Positions 1-7,714 of a DNA stretch of 12,803 bases are shown here, in pieces (the first letter of the stretch is position 1; the number at the start of each line of letters is the position of its first letter). The translations under genes were made by a program, and so were the position numbers. This DNA is from Acidobacteriaceae bacterium (GTDB taxonomy: Bacteria > Acidobacteriota > Terriglobia > Terriglobales > Acidobacteriaceae): assembly GCA_003152795.1 (NCBI GenBank), contig PMBA01000328.1:1-12803 (forward strand). Reading direction: 5' to 3'. The notes beneath the pieces are model-generated. The model worked only from the letters and a program-made list of their open reading frames with translations. It did no database searches and was not told the origin of the DNA.

Positions 1-2
1 TA

Positions 3-467
3 CTCGCGGAAGTTACTACGGCGCCCGTGGTCAAGCGCGCCATCACGAACCACTCGGCGCTGAATGAAGCCTATGCTTACGGCAGCGCGTTCTCACGCGG
101 CATGAGGATCGATTTGAATGGATTGACCATTCTCCTCATCTCGGGCACCGCCAGCATCGACGATGCGGGCCGAACGGTCCACCCCGGGGACCTGCGCGCC
201 CAGACCCGTCGCACCTTCGACAACATCACCGCCCTGCTCGCTTCCGAAGGCGCGACCTGGCACGACATCGTGCGCACAACTTGCTATCTCCGGGATATCG
301 AGCGCGACTATAAGGAGTTCAACGAGGAGCGGACGGCATTCTACCAGGAGCAGAAACTCGATCCTCTGCCCGCTTCGACCGGCATCCAGGTGATTCTCTG
401 CCGCCCGGACTTACTCGTTGAAATCGAAGCCATTGCCATGTTCCGCCGTGAATCGCCCGCGCAGTAA
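3..467 (+). CDS. Rid/YjgF-like protein, 5' end probably cut by window edge
   Basis: The frame is open to the left edge, so the gene probably starts outside the window. A GTG at 27 would give 146 residues, close to the usual Rid length, but no well-spaced ribosome binding site precedes it. Family features are a YGSAFSRG segment near the start, LLISGTASID (the Rid 'SGQ' strand), the RRTFDNITALLASEGATWHD helix region, a TTCYLRDIE strand and the C-terminal VEIEAIA motif. The classical RidA imine deaminases carry an arginine (Arg105 in E. coli) in PARSCVEV; here the aligned segment reads PASTGIQV, so that arginine is absent. This points to a divergent Rid subgroup, or to the Rid-like C-terminal part of a longer protein of chorismatase type, rather than a housekeeping 2-aminoacrylate deaminase. 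Its substrate cannot be told. The stop lies 18 nt before the next gene, so the two are probably co-transcribed. Confidence 0.82.
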   Translation, partial: LAEVTTAPVVKRAITNHSALNEAYAYGSAFSRGMRIDLNGLTILLISGTASIDDAGRTVHPGDLRAQTRRTFDNITALLASEGATWHDIVRTTCYLRDIERDYKEFNEERTAFYQEQKLDPLPASTGIQVILCRPDLLVEIEAIAMFRRESPAQ

Positions 468-471
468 TGAG

Positions 472-478
472 TAAGGAG
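472..478 (+). promoter_or_regulatory. Ribosome binding site of the substrate-binding protein gene
   Basis: TAAGGAG lies 7 nt upstream of the ATG at 486, inside the short gap after the Rid-like gene. It fixes the start of the next gene and supports translation from a shared transcript. Confidence 0.75.
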
Positions 479-485
479 TAGGCTT

Positions 486-2366
486 ATGCGTCGCGTTCTG
501 CTGTTGTTCGTCGCCATCGCAGCTGTGATCGTGCCCACGGCCTGGGCACAGCCGCCTGCGCCATGCTCTTGCGGGAGCAATCCCCCGGGCCCGCCTGCGC
601 CACGCTCGCTGAAGCCCTACACCGGCGCGCCCGAGGACTTGCGCCCGTTTTCGAAGTTCACCACTCCCTACTTCGAGCACTATCAGAATCTCGTCGAATA
701 TAACGGCGCGGCTCGCGATGTGCCCGACCCCGACCTGAAAGACTTGCCGGAGATTCGCATCGGCTTCATCGGCCCGCTCTACAACCATCCCGACCAGGTT
801 CGCGGTACGCGAATGTTCAACGGCACTACCCTGGCCATTGAGGAGGCGAACGCAGCCGGCGGCTACGGGGGAAAGCCGTTCAAGTTGATGGCGCACAACG
901 ACTCGGCCATCTGGGGCGCTGCCAGCAACGAGATCGTCAAGATGGTTTATGACGAAAAGGTCTGGGCCATGTTCGGTTCGATCAGCGGTGACACCACCCA
1001 CATCGCGCTGCGGGTCACGCTCAAGGCCGAAACTCCCCTGATCAACAGCGCTTCCACCGACCCAACCATCCCCGAGACCATCATCCCGTGGTACTTCACA
1101 GATGTTCAGGACGACCGCGAGCAAGGCTACACATTGGCCCGCCACATTTACGCCGAACTCGGCCTGAAGCGAGTCGCGATTCTGCGCGTGAACGATCGCT
1201 ACGGGCGCTTTGGGGTCGGCAAGTTCCGCGATGCCTCGCGGCGGCTCGGGCATCCAGTGGTCATTGAGCAGAAATTCAGGCCGGGCGATTCCGACTTTCG
1301 CCACCAGCTTCAGGTGATAGAAGATTCCCGAGTGGATGGGATCGTGCTCTGGACCGACGTTGGCCCCGCCGCCATGATCCTGAAGCAGATGCAGGAACTG
1401 GGCATGAAGCAGCGCGTGTTCGGCAGTCACCGTACGATCTCCGGTACCTTCGGCGACGAACTCGTCAAGCTGGCCGGACCCGCCGCGGAAGGGTTCGAGG
1501 CGGTTTTTCCATACGATCCTACCCGCACCGACCCGCGCTGGCTCGACTTCAATGCCCGCTACGTAGCCCGCTTTCACGAGAACCCGGATCACTTCGCTTC
1601 CCTGGCCTACGATGCGATGCAGATTCTGCTGGACGCAATCTGCCGCGCCGGTCTGAACAAGGGCAGGATTCGCGACGCGCTGACCGGCATCGAAAACCAT
1701 AAAGGCGTCACCGGAGACATGGTCTTCGACCCGAACTCCAAAAACATCGCGCCGCTCTACCTCGCCCGCGTCCACAACGGGTCGATCGAGTACCGCCGCA
1801 TCACGATGGAGAAGCCATACGCACGCGTGGGAGACACCGGCGTTCAATTCGCCGGACCGGCGCTGGCCGAGGAAAAAACGGACAGCCCGCAAATCGGCGT
1901 CTTCGGGCCGCACGCCGATGAAATCGTGCACTCCGCTGAGGTATTGAAGTTACTCCGCGAGATCAACGGCCAAAGCCAGGGCTTATCACAGCACCCCATC
2001 TCACTGCTTGGAATTCCTTCGCAGCTTTCCTGGGGAAAGGCTTCCGACGAACTCGTAAAGGCGGTCTATCAGGATCATGCGCTCGCCCTGATCGCACTTG
2101 ACCGCCCTTCCAGTCACCTGGCGGAACAGATCGCAGTGAAGTCGTTCATCCCGGTAGTTGCCATCTCATCCGACCGGACGCTGACTTCGACCAACATTCC
2201 GTGGATCTTCCGGCTGCCAGAAGGCACACCGATCGCTCAAGCGCTGCGCAGCCTGGCGGAGGCTATCCACCGCGCCGGCCCTAACCGCGAAAAAATTCGT
2301 GACCTGCTGGCATCGGGCAGCGGTGTGGCCGGAGCCAGTTTTGAATCCACCGGCGAGTTGCGTTAA
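486..2366 (+). CDS. Exported LivJ-type (type I periplasmic) substrate-binding protein with an extra C-terminal half-domain
   Basis: The product has 626 residues. Residues 1-21 form a signal peptide (RR, a hydrophobic core, then AWA before Gln22), followed by a Pro/Cys-rich linker to about residue 85. Residues 90-435 are a complete branched-chain-amino-acid/urea-type binding fold: IRIGFIGPL (90-98), the FNGTTLAIEEANAAGG helix (111-126), SAIWGAASNEIVKMVY (140-155), FGSISGDTT (163-171), TPLINSAST (183-191) and RVAILRVNDRYG (229-240). Residues 469-626 repeat lobe-1 elements: IGVFGP (470-475), LSWGKASDELVKAVYQ (514-529), IPVVAISSDR (555-564), IPWIFRLPEG (571-580) and AIHRAGPNREKIRD (593-606). They lack the lobe-2 section found at 211-383 of the first domain. 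Proteins of this family normally have about 370-420 residues, so the extra 150 are unusual. No LivHMGF transport genes are visible, so it may act as a sensor or work with a distant transporter. The ligand is unknown. Confidence 0.9.
   Translation: MRRVLLLFVAIAAVIVPTAWAQPPAPCSCGSNPPGPPAPRSLKPYTGAPEDLRPFSKFTTPYFEHYQNLVEYNGAARDVPDPDLKDLPEIRIGFIGPLYNHPDQVRGTRMFNGTTLAIEEANAAGGYGGKPFKLMAHNDSAIWGAASNEIVKMVYDEKVWAMFGSISGDTTHIALRVTLKAETPLINSASTDPTIPETIIPWYFTDVQDDREQGYTLARHIYAELGLKRVAILRVNDRYGRFGVGKFRDASRRLGHPVVIEQKFRPGDSDFRHQLQVIEDSRVDGIVLWTDVGPAAMILKQMQELGMKQRVFGSHRTISGTFGDELVKLAGPAAEGFEAVFPYDPTRTDPRWLDFNARYVARFHENPDHFASLAYDAMQILLDAICRAGLNKGRIRDALTGIENHKGVTGDMVFDPNSKNIAPLYLARVHNGSIEYRRITMEKPYARVGDTGVQFAGPALAEEKTDSPQIGVFGPHADEIVHSAEVLKLLREINGQSQGLSQHPISLLGIPSQLSWGKASDELVKAVYQDHALALIALDRPSSHLAEQIAVKSFIPVVAISSDRTLTSTNIPWIFRLPEGTPIAQALRSLAEAIHRAGPNREKIRDLLASGSGVAGASFESTGELR
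552..607 (+). repeat. Short in-frame direct repeat in the linker after the signal peptide
   Basis: A 17-bp unit at 552-568 recurs at 591-607 with one mismatch, offset by 39 bp (13 codons). It encodes PPAPCS and then PPAPRS in the proline-rich linker of the substrate-binding protein. It looks like a small internal duplication in a disordered linker and not a mobile element. Confidence 0.5.
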
Positions 2367-2506
2367 TCGCTCCTTCATTTACCAGGCGCCAGCCGGGTTC
2401 CGCTACTTCCATTTTTCCTCGGGCTTTGTCACGTTTGAACGGAACGTGGTCTTTCAGGTCGATTACGGCATCGAGACGACCTCCGAAAATCAGCGTGTCG
2501 TGCTTG
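2367..2506. other. Convergent intergenic region, 140 bp
   Basis: This gap separates the ends of the substrate-binding protein gene (plus) and the kbaZ-like gene (minus). A bidirectional terminator would be expected, but I found only a weak stem (ACGTT / AACGT near 2431-2447) with no T-run. Open frames crossing it show no recognisable family features and look like chance. Confidence 0.4.
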
Positions 2507-3871
2507 CTAGACAGCTTGGATAGCGCAACTCGCCGCATAGACGCGCAGTACCTGGCGGATGTGCTCGGCAATGATTTGATGTGGGACAGGTTGTATTGGT
2601 CCGCTGCGGATTGCCTTGTATTCCTCGGGCAGATACTGGCTGATCAGGGAAAGAGGAATTGGGCTCGCGGAAAGATTGCTGATCAGGCGGCCCAGTTCGT
2701 CTTGTACTGGAGACTCATTCCAGTAATAGCGGCAGCGATCGCTGTATCCATAGATGAGACTGCGGCGAACCTGTTCATCATCGCCTTGGTAGTACGAGCG
2801 CCAGTGAGCCGGGTTTTGCATCATGGCCGCTTCGAGTGCTTCGCGCACTTGCGAGAGCCGCCGGGAGCTGGTTTTGAACAGTTCTCCCTCTATGCTGCTC
2901 AACGCAAGCACCGCTTCTCGAAAGGCAAAGGTAAGCCATGGACCCACCTTCAAGATCGCAAAATGATCTTGAACCATTTGAGCCAGAGCCGCGGGCGATT
3001 GGTAATCGGTGGAATGAGCTTCGTAGACCACTCCGGCATGGGTTGAGAGCGCGGTCGATAGGGGACGCGCCCGGCTTGCGTCATAGTCGAGAATCGTGTC
3101 GGCTCCGAAGTCAACCCCCGGCTGGACAACGAGCGCGACCACTCTTTCCCATGCTGAAGCCAGTCCTCGTTCCTGGAATGCATGATGGAAAATTTCCAGC
3201 GTGCGATGAACATCGGCGGCTGTGGTGACGGTCGGGCCGTGGGACGTGAGGACTTCGCCGCCTGGTGCGGGAACCTCCGTTCCTATTACGTAGACGGGTC
3301 GCTGGCAATGGGGTGGCAAATCGCCCGATGCTCGTTCGGCCGCATCGCATAAGATCGCTGCCCGGGTGGCAATGGTGTGCTCGCTGAGCCCTGCGTCGCC
3401 TGCGCAGGCCATGCTCGGGTCGAGATGAATTTTCTGGTATCCCGCGAACACGCATTGCCGCACCAGTTCACAAGCTTTCTCCATTGCCGAATGGGCCGCC
3501 TCGGTTCGCCATGGGAAAGGGCCGAGGTGGTCTCCGCCAAGCAGAACTCGCTCGGGGGGAAGTCCGGCGCGCTGGGCCGCTGATTTTACAGACTGCGCGA
3601 ACTGGTTGGGCGTCTGTCCCGAATACCCGCCAAATTGATTCACCTGGCTCGACGTAGACTCCACATGGAGTACTGAATTATCGTCGATGGACTGCCGTAT
3701 GGCCGCATCAATTACCTGTGGATGAGCGGAGCAAACGGCATAGACGCCGCCCTTGCCGGATTGCCAATTGCGGCGCAGGACATTCTGGAAACGGGCACAG
3801 GAATCATGCGCATCCGAGGTTCCGGCCGCTGGTCGCGCGCTTCCCGAAGAATTAATGCCGCTTTGAGTCAT
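2507..3871 (-). CDS. kbaZ: KbaZ/GatZ/AgaZ-family protein (tagatose-bisphosphate aldolase accessory subunit or tagatose-6-phosphate epimerase)
   Basis: From the ATG at 3871 the product has 454 residues, against about 420-426 in E. coli GatZ/KbaZ. Similarity runs the whole length: YAVCSAHP (44-51), QVNQFGGYSG (76-85), GGDHLGP (112-118), KIHLDPSM (147-154), VIGTEVPAPGG (195-205), VVQPGVDF (248-255), EAHSTDYQ (284-291), FAILKVGP (304-311), YGYSDRCRYYW (374-384) and SPIPLSLISQYLP (403-415). In E. coli this protein stabilises and activates the class II aldolase KbaY/GatY, which splits tagatose-1,6-bisphosphate. The aldolase-like Asp-His pair survives in GGDHLG. No KbaY/GatY gene is visible here; some stand-alone relatives have been reported as tagatose-6-phosphate 4-epimerases. 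A longer frame reaches a TTG at 3955, but GGAGAG 8 nt before the ATG at 3871 and the family N-terminus favour the shorter form. It diverges from the receptor-agaS pair. Confidence 0.93.
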   Translation of the reverse strand: MTQSGINSSGSARPAAGTSDAHDSCARFQNVLRRNWQSGKGGVYAVCSAHPQVIDAAIRQSIDDNSVLHVESTSSQVNQFGGYSGQTPNQFAQSVKSAAQRAGLPPERVLLGGDHLGPFPWRTEAAHSAMEKACELVRQCVFAGYQKIHLDPSMACAGDAGLSEHTIATRAAILCDAAERASGDLPPHCQRPVYVIGTEVPAPGGEVLTSHGPTVTTAADVHRTLEIFHHAFQERGLASAWERVVALVVQPGVDFGADTILDYDASRARPLSTALSTHAGVVYEAHSTDYQSPAALAQMVQDHFAILKVGPWLTFAFREAVLALSSIEGELFKTSSRRLSQVREALEAAMMQNPAHWRSYYQGDDEQVRRSLIYGYSDRCRYYWNESPVQDELGRLISNLSASPIPLSLISQYLPEEYKAIRSGPIQPVPHQIIAEHIRQVLRVYAASCAIQAV

Positions 3872-3879
3872 TGCCCTGG

Positions 3880-3885
3880 CTCTCC
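3880..3885 (-). promoter_or_regulatory. Ribosome binding site deciding the kbaZ start
   Basis: On the minus strand GGAGAG stands 8 nt before the ATG at 3871. The alternative TTG at 3955 has no comparable site, and it overlaps a TTGACA box that probably belongs to the opposite promoter. Confidence 0.65.
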
Positions 3886-3948
3886 ATGCTGAAAAGGTGC
3901 GGTCTTCAAGATCGCCCAGCTTTCTGCGCCTGAAGCTCGACTTTTCGC

Positions 3949-3978
3949 TTGACAACAGGCGTCGAATGAAAGTAAACG
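3949..3978 (+). promoter_or_regulatory. Candidate promoter of the receptor-agaS operon
   Basis: A perfect TTGACA lies at 3949-3954. The best -10 candidate is TAAACG at 3973-3978 (18-bp spacer), which is a poor match to TATAAT. The operator-like repeats begin exactly there (3976 on), where a bound repressor would block RNA polymerase. The -35 is clear, the -10 is weak, and the start of transcription is not known. Confidence 0.33.
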
Positions 3979-4005
3979 TTACTATACGTAATATAACGCA
4001 ATACG
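3976..4005. promoter_or_regulatory. Operator-like array: three tandem 10-bp repeats, overlapping a palindrome (3977-3998)
   Basis: Three consecutive decamers begin with ACG at 3976, 3986 and 3996: ACGTTACTAT, ACGTAATATA and ACGCAATACG. Within them a 22-bp imperfect palindrome spans 3977-3998, with 8 of 11 base pairs matching its mirror (CGTTA and TAACG outer arms, TAC/GTA at the centre). A second small inverted repeat, AGTAA-ACG-TTACT, sits at 3971-3983. The block is AT-rich within GC-rich DNA and lies between divergent kbaZ and receptor genes. Repeats with a helical-turn period are typical of several DeoR-family operators, so the AgaR-like regulator encoded at 8993-9796 is the natural candidate ligand. 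That assignment is inference. Confidence 0.5.
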
Positions 4006-4081
4006 GGACGCAGTCAATCGTTCCGGGAAGAAAGACCAGTAAAGCCAGGCCGGTAGCTCACGATTTCGATTTCAGAAGGTG

Positions 4082-4087
4082 AAGGAG
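4082..4087 (+). promoter_or_regulatory. Ribosome binding site of the TonB-dependent receptor
   Basis: AAGGAG ends 5 nt before the ATG at 4093, a near-consensus site consistent with high expression of an outer-membrane receptor. Confidence 0.75.
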
Positions 4088-4092
4088 CTCTT

Positions 4093-7000
4093 ATGCTGGA
4101 ATTCCGCAGGTTCAGTCGGATTGCATTTCTTGCGTTGCTTGTCAGCTTTTCTGCCATGGCATGGGCCCAGAAGGATGCGGGAGCGATTGTCGGCCTGGTT
4201 CGGGACGAAACGGGAGCGGTTGTTGCCGCCGCCAAGGTGACCGTGACCGACACTGAACGCGGTTCGCAGGTCACTGTCTCGACGAATGGCGCGGGAGAAT
4301 ACGTTGCCAGTCCCCTCAGGATTGGACACTATACAGTCACCGTCGAGAAGCAGGGCTTCAAGAGAGAGATCGCGGGCCCGGTTGAAGTTAACATTCAGGA
4401 CCGGGTTGCGGTGGATGTGAAGCTGCAGCCTGGAGCTGTCTCGGAAACGATCACGGTTACCGGCCAGGAGACTCAACTGGAGACCGAGACTTCGGAACTT
4501 GCCCAACTGGTTGACCAGCGCCGCATCAATGCCCTGCCATTGAATGGACGCAACTACGCGCAACTCGCACTGTTGGGCGCGGGTATCGCGCCGGCGGAAC
4601 CAGGCTCACGTGTGGAGACCACCTACGGTTTTAGCGCCAACGGCGCTCGCTCGTTGCAGAATAACTTCCAGCTCGACGGCATCGACAACAATGCCAATCT
4701 TGGCGACGTGCTGAATGGTTCCGCCTATGTGATCCAACCATCGGTGGATGCGATCGCCGAATTCAAAGTTCAGACGAATTCCTATAGTGCCGAATTCGGG
4801 CGGGGCAATGGCGCCATCATGAACGCCGTGATCAAGTCTGGAAGCAACCAGTTTCACGGCGACGTCTTCGAGTTCGTGCGCAACGAAAAACTCGACGCTA
4901 TCAACGCCTTCGACATTTTCGGCCAGCAGCCTTACAAGCAGAACCAGTTTGGCTTTACGCTGGGCGGACCGATCGTAAAGAACAAGCTTTTCTTTTTTGG
5001 AGACTATGAAGGCGAGCGCATCCGGCAGGGGCTGCCGCAACTGGTGAGTGTTCCGACACAGGCTGAGATCGTCAACGGGGACTTCTCGTCCACACTGCAC
5101 CTCGATCAGCTCGCCCCAGCGCTCGATTCGAATGGGAACCCTACCAGCCAGACCGCACTCGACTGCTCCGGCAACAACACCTACGTGGGCGAGATCTTTA
5201 ATTCGCGGCTCGCGCAGACGAACTATCCTGGGAATCCGAACGGGCTCTGTGGTGTACCGATCGGGCTGTCGGGCGGAGTGCCTACCAATATGTTCCCAAC
5301 TGCAAGCTTCGACCCGCTGGCGGCGCGGTTGGCTGCGTTTTTTCCGGCTCCGAATGCGCCCCAGTTTGGCGACAATGCATTCCTTTCCGATCCGAAGCGA
5401 AGCGAAACAAATAACAAGTTCGACATTCGCCTGGACCAGACCATCAGTCAAAAAGACAATTTCTTCGTCCGCTTCAGTTATGGAGACTCCAACGACTTCC
5501 TGCCTTCGCCCTTCAGCAACGTGCTCGACGGCGGGAGCTTTCAGGATGGTTACAGCCAGAACTCCGCGCGCGGCCTGGCGGCCAGCGAAATTCACACATT
5601 TCGCTCGAATCTCGTCAATGAGTTCCGCTTCGGCTTCAATCACCTGAACTCTCATCGCTTCAACCTGAACTACAACACCGATGTATCGAAGCAACTCGAT
5701 TTTCCGGGAGTTCCTTTTGGGCCGGACATTGGCGGCCTGCCTTCGATCAGCTTCAGCGATGGCACGCAGGCCATTGGCAGTTCCGGGTACTTGCCTTCCG
5801 TCGAACGGCAAAACAGCTACGTTTTTGGCGACAACCTGAGTTGGACGCGCGGGCGTCATGCCATAAAAGTCGGCGGCGAATTGCGCTTCGAACAATTCAC
5901 GATCTACCAGCCGGCGTCGCCTCGTGGCAACATGGGTTTTGGCAGCGACTTTACAGATAATCCCGCCTCTCCGGGCAGCGGCGGCGAATCCATCGCCACA
6001 TTTTTTCTGGGTATCCCCGATGGTGGAGAGATCACCAGCCTTCACAATGTCGATTACCATCGCCAGATTTACGCAGTCTATGCGCTCGACGACTGGAAAG
6101 TGACACCGCGCCTGACCTTGAATCTTGGCCTGCGATACGAACTCTTCAGCACGATTAAGGAAGCCAACGACCAGCAGGCGACTTTCGATTTTGCGACCCA
6201 GTCCCTGATCGCGCCCAAGGGACATAACCTGGTCCTCACCCCCACTCTCGCTACCGAGCTGCCAATTGAGAGTAACGGATCGCGCGGGCTCATCAGTCCC
6301 GATCTCAACAACTTTGCTCCCCGTATTGGCCTCGCATATCAAATCAGCACCAAGCTGGCTCTGCGAACCGGCTATGGAATTTTCTACGGAGGACAGGAAA
6401 ACGGCCCGTTCTCGAATCCCAGCCCGGGATTCAATCCTCCGTTCTTTTCCTCGCAAGTGTTTAACACGAATTGCGGCGCGGCATCGGCGAGTCCTTCGCT
6501 CGACTGCTCGATTCCCAATCTCAATGTTCTTGCCAACGGCTTTCCGTTAAACTCCCTGAGCGATCCCAACACCCCGAGCCTTTATACCCTGGAACCGCAC
6601 CTGGTGACTCCTTATACGCAGCAGTGGCACCTGGGATTCGAGTACCAGCTTCCGTCGGAAACTATCCTCGAAATTACCTATGGTGGCTCGCGCGGCCTGA
6701 AGCTGTTTGGGTTTTATAACGGCAACCAGGCAGTGCCTACAGCGGATTCGACCGCGGCGTATGCGCCGCGCCGGCCCGCGCATAACAATAATTGGCCAGG
6801 GGCGGCGGGTCCCTGCGATCTCGACCCTGCGGATGCGGCAAATTGCAATCCGGCGCTCGACACGGGCATCGCTACACTTCGCTCGAACACTTTTTCCAAC
6901 TACAACTCTTTGCAGGCGCGTCTGGAAAAGCGCTTCACCCGCGGACTCCAGTTTGAGGCCGCCTACACCTATTCCCACGCCCTGGATAACGCTTCCAGCG

Positions 7001-7698
7001 CCAGTCTGGGCTCGGTGAACAACGGCGATTTCCAGGACCAGCGCTATCCCAATCAGAACTATGCCAATGCCGACTTCGACATACGCCACCGCTTCGTCTT
7101 CAGTTACGCGTATGAGTTACCTTTCGGGCGCGGAAAATACTTTGGCGGGAACGCATCCGGTATCCTGAACCGGATCATCGGAGACTGGCAGATGGCCGGC
7201 GTGGTTTCCGCCGCTACCGGAAACTACTATACCGCCACCGACATCGAACCGGTTGCCAATGCCGACTGCGCAGGCACGGTTGGTTTCTATTGCTCAAGGC
7301 CCAATCTGGTGGGTAACCCGAACGCCCATCCTTGCGTTGCGGGCACGCTCTTTAACACTTGCGCGTTCGAGCACAACCTGGTCGCGGGCACGTTCGGAAA
7401 CGCCGGACGCAATATTATTGCCGGGCCCGGATATAAAACCTGGGACATGTCATTGGTGAAACAACTTCCACTCCGCGAGCAGATGCACTTCGAGTTCCGG
7501 GCGGAATTCTTCAATCTGCTCAATCATGTGAATTATCTGTTTGAGCAGTCAGGCGCAATCAGCTCGGAACCCACGGCGTTGGAACTCGATCCTAATAACA
7601 TCAACACGTCGCAGAGCCCAACCCTGAGCCCGTTTGGCTACGCCCAGGCAGCGCGACCGCCGCGCCAGATTCAACTTGCTCTGAAGTTCTATTTCTGA
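4093..7698 (+). CDS. Oar-like TonB-dependent outer-membrane receptor with carboxypeptidase-regulatory-like domain
   Basis: The product has 1201 residues. Residues 1-26 form a signal peptide ending AWAQ. Residues 29-115 are a carboxypeptidase-regulatory-like beta-sandwich (GAIVGLVRDETGAVVAAAKV, GEYVASPLRIGHYTVTVEKQGF). SETITVTG at 117-124 resembles a TonB box. The plug follows at about 125-250, with INALPLNGRNYAQLALLGAG (145-164), LDGIDNNAN (194-202) and SVDAIAEFKVQTNSYSAEFG (217-236). The rest is a large beta-barrel with many aromatic strand ends, finishing LALKFYF; the terminal Phe is the usual outer-membrane assembly signal. Such proteins import large or scarce substrates with TonB energy. 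Placed directly before agaS and near a secreted glycosidase, its cargo is probably an oligosaccharide containing galactose or GalNAc, filling the role of SusC in Bacteroidota. There is no SusD-like gene. Ligand specificity cannot be read from sequence. Confidence 0.95.
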   Translation: MLEFRRFSRIAFLALLVSFSAMAWAQKDAGAIVGLVRDETGAVVAAAKVTVTDTERGSQVTVSTNGAGEYVASPLRIGHYTVTVEKQGFKREIAGPVEVNIQDRVAVDVKLQPGAVSETITVTGQETQLETETSELAQLVDQRRINALPLNGRNYAQLALLGAGIAPAEPGSRVETTYGFSANGARSLQNNFQLDGIDNNANLGDVLNGSAYVIQPSVDAIAEFKVQTNSYSAEFGRGNGAIMNAVIKSGSNQFHGDVFEFVRNEKLDAINAFDIFGQQPYKQNQFGFTLGGPIVKNKLFFFGDYEGERIRQGLPQLVSVPTQAEIVNGDFSSTLHLDQLAPALDSNGNPTSQTALDCSGNNTYVGEIFNSRLAQTNYPGNPNGLCGVPIGLSGGVPTNMFPTASFDPLAARLAAFFPAPNAPQFGDNAFLSDPKRSETNNKFDIRLDQTISQKDNFFVRFSYGDSNDFLPSPFSNVLDGGSFQDGYSQNSARGLAASEIHTFRSNLVNEFRFGFNHLNSHRFNLNYNTDVSKQLDFPGVPFGPDIGGLPSISFSDGTQAIGSSGYLPSVERQNSYVFGDNLSWTRGRHAIKVGGELRFEQFTIYQPASPRGNMGFGSDFTDNPASPGSGGESIATFFLGIPDGGEITSLHNVDYHRQIYAVYALDDWKVTPRLTLNLGLRYELFSTIKEANDQQATFDFATQSLIAPKGHNLVLTPTLATELPIESNGSRGLISPDLNNFAPRIGLAYQISTKLALRTGYGIFYGGQENGPFSNPSPGFNPPFFSSQVFNTNCGAASASPSLDCSIPNLNVLANGFPLNSLSDPNTPSLYTLEPHLVTPYTQQWHLGFEYQLPSETILEITYGGSRGLKLFGFYNGNQAVPTADSTAAYAPRRPAHNNNWPGAAGPCDLDPADAANCNPALDTGIATLRSNTFSNYNSLQARLEKRFTRGLQFEAAYTYSHALDNASSASLGSVNNGDFQDQRYPNQNYANADFDIRHRFVFSYAYELPFGRGKYFGGNASGILNRIIGDWQMAGVVSAATGNYYTATDIEPVANADCAGTVGFYCSRPNLVGNPNAHPCVAGTLFNTCAFEHNLVAGTFGNAGRNIIAGPGYKTWDMSLVKQLPLREQMHFEFRAEFFNLLNHVNYLFEQSGAISSEPTALELDPNNINTSQSPTLSPFGYAQAARPPRQIQLALKFYF

Positions 7699-7702
7699 GG
7701 AG
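7697..7702 (+). promoter_or_regulatory. Ribosome binding site of agaS overlapping the receptor stop codon
   Basis: GAGGAG starts inside the TGA stop of the receptor gene (7696-7698) and lies 12 nt before the GTG at 7715. The spacing is rather long, but the later ATG at 7742 has no good site. The overlap implies translational coupling of agaS to the receptor. Confidence 0.55.
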
Positions 7703-7714
7703 AGTTGGCTCATC

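Noticed and set aside
411..1931. Long minus-strand open frame (506 codons) opposite the substrate-binding protein gene
   Set aside because: It is a mirror frame of a well-supported gene in GC-rich DNA. Its translation has no family motifs, and the plus strand explains the region fully.
2281..2571. Small open frames on both strands over the gap after the substrate-binding protein gene
   Set aside because: They overlap well-supported gene ends in other frames, show no family motifs, and do not clearly continue the second lobe of the binding protein.
2426..3046. Plus-strand frame of 206 codons opposite kbaZ
   Set aside because: It is a shadow of the conserved KbaZ-family C-terminus on the minus strand.
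3872..3955. N-terminal extension of kbaZ from a TTG at 3955
   Set aside because: The extra 28 residues are not part of the known family, the TTG lacks a ribosome binding site and it overlaps the TTGACA box. The ATG at 3871 has GGAGAG at good spacing.
3980..3997. TATAGT (minus) and TATAAC (plus) as -10 elements for kbaZ and the receptor
   Set aside because: Each is close to consensus, but I could not find a matching -35 hexamer at 16-18 bp. The AT-rich block is better explained as operator repeats.
4606..6456. Long minus-strand open frame (616 codons) inside the TonB-dependent receptor gene
   Set aside because: The plus-strand receptor is unmistakable along its whole length; the antisense product shows no recognisable domain and no ribosome binding site that I could see.
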